This document shows positions 26,935-34,563 of a DNA stretch of 64,000 nt, piece by piece. This DNA is from GCA-2683135 sp964507445 (GTDB lineage Bacteria; Planctomycetota; GCA-002687715). The number at the start of each line of letters is the position of its first letter. Position 1 is the stretch's first letter. Where the stretch lies: the NCBI GenBank assembly GCA_964507445.1, contig CAZDQF010000003.1, positions 186,001 to 250,000 of the forward strand, read 5' to 3'. The notes below the pieces were generated by a model. It was not told the DNA's origin. It ran no database searches and worked only from the letters and a program-made list of their open reading frames with translations. Made by a program: the position numbers and the translations under genes.

Positions 26935-27704
26935 CAGCTGGCCCCTCCGCCAGAGGAACCTCTATAGCGGCCGACGAACGCCTCACCGTAGGTGGCGCCG
27001 CGCTCCAGGAGGAGGCTGCGGTAGGCGCCCAGCCCCACGGCGCCGTGGGCGTAGTCCACATACAGCTCCTGGCTGCGATACTCGTGGATGGCCCGGACCT
27101 TGTTGGCCATGGCGTCGGAGATATCGATGACCGTCCCCGGGATGCACGCAGACCAGACCTCGTAGCCCAGCCATGACGCGCGCTGATCCAGGTCGGGACG
27201 ATGCTCTCTCAGGAACGTCACGGCCTGTCCGATCAGCCAGTGATCACCGTTCAACTCCTGATCCCACGGGTAGTACACGATGTCGAAAGGGTCGCCGTCC
27301 AGGACGGCCCCGAGCTTTTCCGCGAACCCCGCCGCCAAGGCGTGCCGAGCCTCTTCCGGATCCGAAGGGAGCCCTTCGAACACGTCATGCATGTCGTCAT
27401 CGGAGAGGTTGTCCGGGTAGTCGAGGAAGCGCACGTCTTCGACGCCGAGGACGCGCGCAGCCGCGTGGGCCTCCTGCTGTCGCGTGGCCACCACGTCCTC
27501 ACGCGGGTACCAGCCATCCGGATCGCCCTGGATCCCGTTGCAGACACAGAGGACGGTGATGCGGTCGCCCTGGGACGCGTGCATGGTCAGGGTTCCTCCC
27601 ACGCCCATGGTCTCGTCATCGGGGTGAGGCGCCAGGACGAGGACACGACCCCGAGGCGGTCCATCGAGAAGGTCAGGGAGCGCCGGGGGCCGGAATCCGG
27701 TCAT
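26934..27704 (-). CDS. PIG-L family deacetylase
   Basis: A 256-residue LmbE/PIG-L deacetylase: VLAPHPDDETMGVGGT near residues 24-40, and a C-terminal WDQELNGDHWLIG in place of the usual HPDH motif (His retained, context altered). The ATG at 27704 forms ATGA with the upstream stop; a longer in-frame start would lie inside the neighbouring gene. The last base of its TGA is shared with the ATG of the GT4-GT2 gene. The HPDH variation may mean different substrate handling compared with the second PIG-L in this operon. Confidence 0.86.
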   Translation of the reverse strand: MTGFRPPALPDLLDGPPRGRVLVLAPHPDDETMGVGGTLTMHASQGDRITVLCVCNGIQGDPDGWYPREDVVATRQQEAHAAARVLGVEDVRFLDYPDNLSDDDMHDVFEGLPSDPEEARHALAAGFAEKLGAVLDGDPFDIVYYPWDQELNGDHWLIGQAVTFLREHRPDLDQRASWLGYEVWSACIPGTVIDISDAMANKVRAIHEYRSQELYVDYAHGAVGLGAYRSLLLERGATYGEAFVGRYRGSSGGGAS

Positions 27705-28927
27705 GACGCACCTCCCATCTCGACCTCCGCGAGGCAGCAGAGGGTCTCGCACCACACCTCCCAGAACGCGTCCGGGGACATGCTCTCCTGCACGAGCGGG
27801 CGGTGCAGCTCCCGCTCCCATCGGGTCTTCTTCGGGGCCAGCATGCCCCGGTGCTCGATCCAGTCGTGGGCGTCCGTGCCACCGGTGGGCTCGAACGGCA
27901 CGCAGCGCATGCGATCCGGCGCCAACTCCCGTAACACCGCCACCCGATCCCGAGCCACCTGCACGGTCTCGTCCGGCAGGCCGACGACCACGTTCACGCC
28001 TACCTGGAGACCGCAGCTACGGGCCTCCTTGACCCACGGACGCAAGATCCCCGCGGGCGTCACGGACCCGGGGACCGCGGGCACGTCGCGGATGCGGTCC
28101 ACGTCGAACACGACCCGGTCGATGCCATGCTCCTTCAACGTCGAGAGCAGGTCCGGCGTCGCGCGGTCTGTACGGACGCGAACCGACTGCCGGACGCCCC
28201 GGTCTCTCAGGGCCGTCGCGCAGGACAGCACGTGGTCCGTGACGTGGCGGTCCCACCACTCGACACGCGAGAGTCCCGCCTGACCCATGAGGGGGGACAA
28301 GGCCACCTTCGGAGGCAACGACACGGGCGCCTCGCCGACGGGAGCCTGTAGCCGGGCCAGCAACGCCACGGGAGAGAGGTCCGCACGGGATTCCCGCGAG
28401 GCCAGCAGCCCGACCGTCCCCATCTCACCGAACAGCGAGGCGACCATGGGGCGACTCGCGACGTCGCTGCCGTAGCTGACGAGGTCCATGGAAATGGCAT
28501 CGTATCCCGGCGCCGGCAGGTCACCGCCGGAGGCCCCGCTCAACAACCCAAGGCCGGGATCTCCGGCGACCCACGAGACTCCGTCCAGCTGCTCCTCCGG
28601 CAGCGGCTCTCGCGCCACGCCATCCCCTGCCAGCACCACCGGTCCGGTCACCTGTGCGCGGGCGCGGGCGGCGAGCAGCAGCAGGATCTCGCGGAACTCG
28701 GTGGCGTAGGGGAGCAGCACGCCCACCGGGTCGAGGGCCCCCAGCTGCGCTTGAAACACGTCCCCGGGGGTGCCAAAGTCAACCGCAAGTCGTTGCGGTA
28801 CAACGCCCAACTGGCGAGCCGCTCCGGCCATGAAGGCGGACTCCGGTTGCAACTCGGGTCCCTCCACGATGGAGATCAGCGCCAGGTTGCGCCCCGCACC
28901 CCCTTCAGGCTCACTGGGTTGCTGCAT
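27701..28927 (-). CDS. B12-binding/radical-SAM-like protein lacking the cluster cysteines
   Basis: A 408-residue protein and the first gene of the leftward run. Its N-terminal 130 residues look like a degenerate B12-binding Rossmann domain. Residues about 190-370 follow the radical-SAM TIM barrel of the B12/radical-SAM family, including the hallmark late segment GLQVGVNVVVGLPDETVQVA. The expected Cx3Cx2C does not occur anywhere; where it should be, the sequence reads GLLASRESRADLSP. The protein therefore probably does not bind the usual [4Fe-4S] cluster and may be a scaffold or regulator. Its start is 36 bp from the divergent membrane-protein gene. A TTG start 15 nt upstream is possible. Confidence 0.6.
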   Translation of the reverse strand: MQQPSEPEGGAGRNLALISIVEGPELQPESAFMAGAARQLGVVPQRLAVDFGTPGDVFQAQLGALDPVGVLLPYATEFREILLLLAARARAQVTGPVVLAGDGVAREPLPEEQLDGVSWVAGDPGLGLLSGASGGDLPAPGYDAISMDLVSYGSDVASRPMVASLFGEMGTVGLLASRESRADLSPVALLARLQAPVGEAPVSLPPKVALSPLMGQAGLSRVEWWDRHVTDHVLSCATALRDRGVRQSVRVRTDRATPDLLSTLKEHGIDRVVFDVDRIRDVPAVPGSVTPAGILRPWVKEARSCGLQVGVNVVVGLPDETVQVARDRVAVLRELAPDRMRCVPFEPTGGTDAHDWIEHRGMLAPKKTRWERELHRPLVQESMSPDAFWEVWCETLCCLAEVEMGGAS

Positions 28928-28963
28928 GGTCTTGAATCCCAACGGTTTAGACGTACCAACGCC

Positions 28964-30319
28964 GTGAGTTCACGTCAATCAGCGTCCATCGTCTCCGCCG
29001 TCGCCCTCGTGCTCATGATCGGCGCTCAGGCGCTGCATCTGGACCGTTCCCCGTTCCTCAGCGGAGAAGCCACGGTAGCAGCCACGGCCCTCGGCCCCCT
29101 GGATCGGGAAGACCGGCTACCGCAGGCGACCCCCGGACACCGGTTCATCGGCGGCTTCGGCCTCGCCATCACCACCACCGAACGAGGCCTGCGGCTCTGC
29201 GTCGCCCTGGGGATCATCCTCGCGGCGCTGGTGACGGGTGAGGTGGCGGCGGGGCTGGCTGGAGCGCAGGCCCGCCCCCTGGTCTGGCTGGCCTTCGCGG
29301 CCCACCCGTTGACCGCCCGATCGGACCTGCTTTACCCGGGCCTGCTGGCGCCTTTTCCCATGGCGTTGATCCTCGGAGGCGCGCTCTACCTGAGGGGTGG
29401 CTCCACCGTCTGGGCGCTGGCCGCGGTGATCGGCGCGGCGGCGGCCGCGACCCTGGACACCACCGTCCAGGTCATCGCCCTGACGCTGGTGGTGGCCCTC
29501 CCCCTCGTGACCCGGGCGCCGCGGCCGCTGACCACACGACTCTGGCTGGCCCAGCTCGTGGCCCTGGCAGCCGCTTGGCATGGCGCGGGACGGCCCTGGC
29601 TCTCGGGGACGCCCGTGACCGGAGAACCGGGGCTGACGACCCTCTTCGGAGCGGACGTCTCCACCGCGCTGGACGCCGCCCAGACGCTGGCAGCGGCGGC
29701 CATACTGGGCCCCCTGCTCTTTAGGCTGTGCCGCGACCCTCGCGCCGCCGCCCTGCGCCCCATTGCCCTGGCCGCAGCCGCGGCCGCGATCACCCTCGGC
29801 GCCCTCCACCTCCTGGCCCCCGGGTACTCCACGGGAGCCGGGATCACCGCCGCCCTGCCCCCCCTCATCCTGGCATTCGCCATCTGTGCAGCGGCCGCTC
29901 CGGCACTTCGCCGCTGCTGCGGAGCCGTGTTGAGCGTCGTCATCCTGTTGTCCATGGCTGACGCCGCCCCCACCTGGCGACTCGAGAAACGAGGCCCTCT
30001 GGAGTCCGTCCTCGACCACACCCGCGCCCGCTCCACCACCGGAGGTCGGCTGGTCCTCTGGGGCGAGGACCGTCACGCCCTGCTCTACTACCTGCGCCGA
30101 GGCCACGACCCCGGGGTCCCCGTGGTCCTCGTGGACGAAGAGGTGGAGATGCACGATCTGGCACCCCTCCTGCGCGACCGCCTCCGCGTGGCGCCGGGGG
30201 AAGAGGCCCGCGCCCCCACCATCCTCATTCACCCCCCGTGCGAGCCCCCGGGCCTGGAGCTCAGTGAACGTCCCGCGACGGAACACCAGGTGGCCAGCCT
30301 CCGCCTGAAGGCGCGCTGA
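28964..30319 (+). CDS. Multi-pass membrane protein of unknown function, GT-C-like layout
   Basis: A 451-residue protein from a GTG at 28964; an ATG at 29014 is an alternative. About ten hydrophobic helices (for example IVSAVALVLMIGAQAL, LCVALGIILAALVTGEVAAGL, LIALAAAAAAITLGALHLL-type segments) are followed by a soluble tail of about 110 residues containing LVLWGEDRHALLYYLRRG. This layout resembles GT-C glycosyltransferases and the protein at 5730-7250, but no catalytic motif is clear. It is divergent from the radical-SAM-like gene with only 36 bp between, so promoters must overlap the coding sequences or be very compact. Confidence 0.55.
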   Translation: MSSRQSASIVSAVALVLMIGAQALHLDRSPFLSGEATVAATALGPLDREDRLPQATPGHRFIGGFGLAITTTERGLRLCVALGIILAALVTGEVAAGLAGAQARPLVWLAFAAHPLTARSDLLYPGLLAPFPMALILGGALYLRGGSTVWALAAVIGAAAAATLDTTVQVIALTLVVALPLVTRAPRPLTTRLWLAQLVALAAAWHGAGRPWLSGTPVTGEPGLTTLFGADVSTALDAAQTLAAAAILGPLLFRLCRDPRAAALRPIALAAAAAAITLGALHLLAPGYSTGAGITAALPPLILAFAICAAAAPALRRCCGAVLSVVILLSMADAAPTWRLEKRGPLESVLDHTRARSTTGGRLVLWGEDRHALLYYLRRGHDPGVPVVLVDEEVEMHDLAPLLRDRLRVAPGEEARAPTILIHPPCEPPGLELSERPATEHQVASLRLKAR

Positions 30320-30335
30320 CCGGCGCCGCCTCCGG

Positions 30336-31253
30336 TCAGAGATGAAGCACCCGCCACATCTGACCGAGCACGACCCGGCAGTGATCCCGATACTCCTTGC
30401 CGAAGGGCACGTGGCGCTTGATGCGGACCAGCTGCCGGACAGCAACGTAGGCCACCACCGCCTTGGTCAGGAGGCCGCCCAGGGCATGAAAGTGCTTCTG
30501 ATAGAAGGAGACCCGGTTGCGATGCCACTCCGGGGCGAAGTCCTCGTAGCCGCTCGTGGACCCTCCCTCGTGGTGATACACGCCCGGCGCCTCCACATAC
30601 CAGATGGAGTAGCCCCGACGCCTGATCCTCAATGACCAGTCCACGTCGTTGAAGAACAGCCAGAGCCGCTCATCCATGAGCCCGACGTCGTCGATGACCT
30701 CCCTCGGCACCATGAAGCAGGTCCCCGGAGGCTGATCCACCTCCCGGGTCCCGCGGTGATCCCAGTCCTCGAACTTGTAGCGCCGGAGCTCCTTGGACTC
30801 GGGCCAGAAGTGCTCGAGAGGCGTGTCCCACCACATGGCCGTAGCGAGACGGGGAAACCGCATGCAGGCGGCCTGATAGCTCCCGTCCTCGTTCAGCAGC
30901 GGCGGCGCCACGGCGCCGACGTTCCGGGCCCCATCCAGGAAATCCACCAGGGCGCGAAAGGTCCCGGGCCGCACGCGGGTGTCCGAGCCGAGCAGGCACA
31001 CCTTGCGCCCGGTGGACTCACGGATGCCCTGGTTGACACCCATGGCGTAACCCCGGTTCTCCTGGTTGCGCACCAGCCGCACCTCGGGGAAGTCCGCCTC
31101 CACCATGTCCGGGCTGCCGTCGTGGGACGCGTTGTCGATGACGACCACCTCCAGGGAGAGGCCGTCCGCGGCCTCGCGGAGGGAGGTGAGGCACTCGTTG
31201 AGGAACTGGCGGGTGTTCCAGGAGAGGACGACGACGGAGAGTTCGGGCCGCAT
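30336..31253 (-). CDS. GT2 family glycosyltransferase (rhamnosyltransferase-like)
   Basis: A 305-residue GT-A enzyme: LSVVVLSWNTRQFLNECL, VVIDNASHDGSPDMV, the DxD-equivalent CLLGSDTRVRPG, the acceptor-loop cysteine region QPPGTCFMVPRE and the late FFNDVDWSLRIRRRG. This is the pattern of bacterial rhamnosyltransferases of cell-surface polysaccharide clusters. It is separated from the main run by the divergent-facing membrane gene and follows the DUF3299 gene by 63 bp, so it could be the last gene of that operon or be transcribed alone. The sugar is unknown. Confidence 0.88.
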   Translation of the reverse strand: MRPELSVVVLSWNTRQFLNECLTSLREAADGLSLEVVVIDNASHDGSPDMVEADFPEVRLVRNQENRGYAMGVNQGIRESTGRKVCLLGSDTRVRPGTFRALVDFLDGARNVGAVAPPLLNEDGSYQAACMRFPRLATAMWWDTPLEHFWPESKELRRYKFEDWDHRGTREVDQPPGTCFMVPREVIDDVGLMDERLWLFFNDVDWSLRIRRRGYSIWYVEAPGVYHHEGGSTSGYEDFAPEWHRNRVSFYQKHFHALGGLLTKAVVAYVAVRQLVRIKRHVPFGKEYRDHCRVVLGQMWRVLHL

Positions 31254-31316
31254 GCGTGGGCAGTCTATCCCAGGATCACGCGAGGAGCGCCGGAGCCCTG
31301 ACGGAGACCGGCCGGG

Positions 31317-32330
31317 TCACTCGGCCTCGCGGACCTTGGTCGCCTCCACCCGGTAGACGCTGGTGACGAACCCGTCCTCCACCTCCTCACCCACGTCCAG
31401 TTCACCGAGGATGAGGATGGGAGCCGTCGTGAACTCCACCCCCCGCTCGTGGGGGATGGTGACCACGATCACCTGATGGACCTCCGGGGGGATCCCGAAG
31501 CAGCAGGACCAGAGGGACTCCACGAGGAGGAACTCGTGGATGTCCTCCACCTCCTCCAACGTCATCATGTAGCCCGCGATGCCGACCTTCTTCTTGGAGA
31601 GGCCCTGCACCGAGTCCGGCAGCATCATGCCTTCCTCGTACTCGAACCCGCCCAGGATCTCCCAGCTGGCCCGCTGGAAGCCATCCGGGATCTCGATCTC
31701 CACGGCGGCGCGCAGCGCACCCGTATGGCCCTCGCTTTGCCCTTCCATGGGCAACTTGCGATAGAAGTCGATGGCGAACTCGTTGGATTGGGCCTTGATG
31801 GCGAGCACCTGGAAATCCGAGAGCTCGCCGGAGACCGCGCCGAACTGATCGACCTGCCGGAACATGGTGGAGACCGCCACCACGGCCGCTTGCTGCCGCA
31901 GCTCCTCGGTGCCCATCTTCTCCTGCTCGAGGATGGCCTCGAGGCGGCCCTCGGCGTCGGCGCGGCGATCGGACGGGATCTCACCCTTGATGACGTCGCG
32001 GAGGACGCCGAACACGACGTCCGCCAACGGGTCGTCCTTGATGACCCCCGGGCCCTTGATCTTGGGAGCCTCAGCCTCTTCGGAAGCCGACGAGGGGTTC
32101 GTCTCCGCGTCGTCGCGGACCGTGGACACGGCGGTGGATGAAGGCCCGCCATTCCCGGCCGCCATGGGCGCCGGCGCTCCCCCGTTATCGCCGCTGCCGG
32201 GGGCGCTGAACTCGAGCCCCCCGCCGTCGCGGCCGGAGCGGTCGTGCGCATCCGCACCGTCGTCCGCCCCCCAGGATGAGAGGGTGAGCACCACGAGCCC
32301 GATAACCAGGACACCGACCACGATCTTCAT
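31317..32330 (-). CDS. DUF3299 protein, exported
   Basis: A 337-residue protein with an N-terminal hydrophobic segment (VVGVLVIGLVVLTLSSW) acting as a signal or anchor, then a disordered Gly/Ser/Ala linker (about 22-90). The C-terminal domain (about 215-330) is DUF3299: VGIAGYMMTLE, then EFLLVESLWSCCFGIPPEVHQVIVV, with the paired cysteines and the PP turn typical of the family. DUF3299 proteins are commonly encoded beside MacB-like ABC transporters, as here, but their activity is unknown. The start follows the permease stop by 12 nt. Confidence 0.75.
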   Translation of the reverse strand: MKIVVGVLVIGLVVLTLSSWGADDGADAHDRSGRDGGGLEFSAPGSGDNGGAPAPMAAGNGGPSSTAVSTVRDDAETNPSSASEEAEAPKIKGPGVIKDDPLADVVFGVLRDVIKGEIPSDRRADAEGRLEAILEQEKMGTEELRQQAAVVAVSTMFRQVDQFGAVSGELSDFQVLAIKAQSNEFAIDFYRKLPMEGQSEGHTGALRAAVEIEIPDGFQRASWEILGGFEYEEGMMLPDSVQGLSKKKVGIAGYMMTLEEVEDIHEFLLVESLWSCCFGIPPEVHQVIVVTIPHERGVEFTTAPILILGELDVGEEVEDGFVTSVYRVEATKVREAE

Positions 32331-32342
32331 GTGTCTCTCCCG

Positions 32343-33718
32343 TCACGACAGCGGCGCCAGGTTGGAAGCCACGTCGGTCCGATAGGCCTTCCATGCGGGG
32401 ATCAAGCCCGCCAGACCGCCCGTCATTGTAACCACGATGACCAGCACCAGGGCAAACGGCGCCTCCCCCAGGTCCACCACCCCGGCGGTGACGTCAGACA
32501 GAAGCTCTGACAGGTCCGACGGTAGCGGCGCGGACAGGACCCCCAGAGGATCCGGCCTGAAGCCGGCCTCACGCTCCATGTAGGAGCTCGCGGCCGCCAC
32601 CAGCCCACAGCCCATCAGCAGCCCGGCCAGGGCTCCGAAACAGGCCAGCACCGCGGCCTCCCCCATGACCGCGGACATCACCGTCACCCGGCGCGCGCCG
32701 ATGGCACGGAGGATGGCGATCTCCCGGCGACGGTCGTTCATGGTGTTGTAGATGGACACCATCACGGAGACGACCCCGATGACCACCACCATGGCCGCCA
32801 CCAGCATGAACACGTAACGGACGTTGCCGATGATGCTGAACAGCTTCTCGAGCTGCTCCCGGACCTCCGCCACCTGGAGGTCCTCACGCTGCCGCAGCCG
32901 GGCCAGCAACAGGGCCTTGGCCACCTTGGGCTTGGGGAACACCAGCACGGAGGACAGGGTGGCCTCCCTGGACCCGTCCTCCTTCACACGGACACCACCG
33001 GCGTGCTCCGGGATGCGGAAGAAGCTGTCCAGGTTGATGAACACCACCCGGTCAACCGGCGTGCCCGTCCGCTCGAGGACCCCGGTGACCTTCCAGAACG
33101 ACTGCTGCTTGTGCGCCCTCGCAGACTCCACCCCGTGGGTCGGCTCGATGCGGTCTCCCACGCGGAGGTCCAGCTTGTCCGCCACCACGGCGCCCACCAC
33201 CGCTTCGTTGACCAGCGCCACGTCACGGAGCTCAGGAGGCGGCGGGCCGCCACCGGTGAGGATGACGGAGGCCTCCAGCGCGCGGGGGTCGTACCGAAAG
33301 GGCCCACCGGCGGCGAACTTCCCCTCGGTCGTGTCAGACGCCGGATGAGGGAAGCGGGGATCGAAGACGCCGTCCGTGGTCGCCACCACACGGAACCCCC
33401 GGAAGGTGTCCCCCACGGCGTAAGGCACGGCGTGCTTGACGAACCGGGACGCCTGCATCTCGTCATAGATGCGGTAGGGCAGGAGCCCGCGGCTCTCCTC
33501 CACATGGAAGATGGAGTTGAGGACCAGCGACAGGGGGGACCCGGAGGGGCCCACCACCAACGAGTAGCCCCGCCCCGGCTTCTCGTAGTTGTCCTCCATG
33601 GCCTGCATGACGCCGGCGATGGCCGCCACCAACATGACCCCGAGGGCGACGCTCATGGCGGTCAGCGTCGACGAGAGCTTGCGCTGCGCGATGCTGCGCT
33701 CGATCAACCCCAGCATCC

Positions 33719-33722
<4 letters not shown>
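32343..33722 (-). CDS. ABC transporter permease, MacB/FtsX family
   Basis: A 459-residue inner-membrane permease. It has the MacB layout: one helix near the N-terminus (LTAMSVALGVMLVAAIAGVM), a periplasmic domain of about 240 residues, then three C-terminal helices (FMLVAAMVVVIGVVSVMVSIY; AVLACFGALAGLLMGCGLVAA; a last helix after PFALVLVIVVTM) that make an FtsX domain. The motif NTMNDRRREIAILRAIGA after the second helix is the classic coupling region contacting the ATPase. It works with the ATPase at 33719-34384 (4-bp overlap). MacB-type complexes use ATP to drive periplasmic export or lipoprotein release rather than import. Confidence 0.9.
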
Positions 33723-34384
<662 letters not shown>

Positions 34385-34492
34385 GGCGTCGGCATCATGG
34401 CGCAACGGGCAGGCGCCGTCCACAACCAGACCGAGGCGCCCGTTGACATGGCCCCGACAACATCCTCGGAGACGCGCCTTTGGCATCGCTCC

Positions 34493-34522
34493 TTGACTTA
34501 CCGACGCCTGACAACCTAAGTT
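34493..34522 (+). promoter_or_regulatory. Possible promoter of the SBBP-repeat gene
   Basis: A -35-like TTGACT (34493-34498) is followed 18 bp later by a weak -10-like TAAGTT (34517-34522), about 40 bp before the ATG at 34564. Only the -35 is a good match. Confidence 0.3.
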
Positions 34523-34563
34523 CGAGTACGGGGGCAGCTCCTGCGGCGGGACCAATAATCGAG

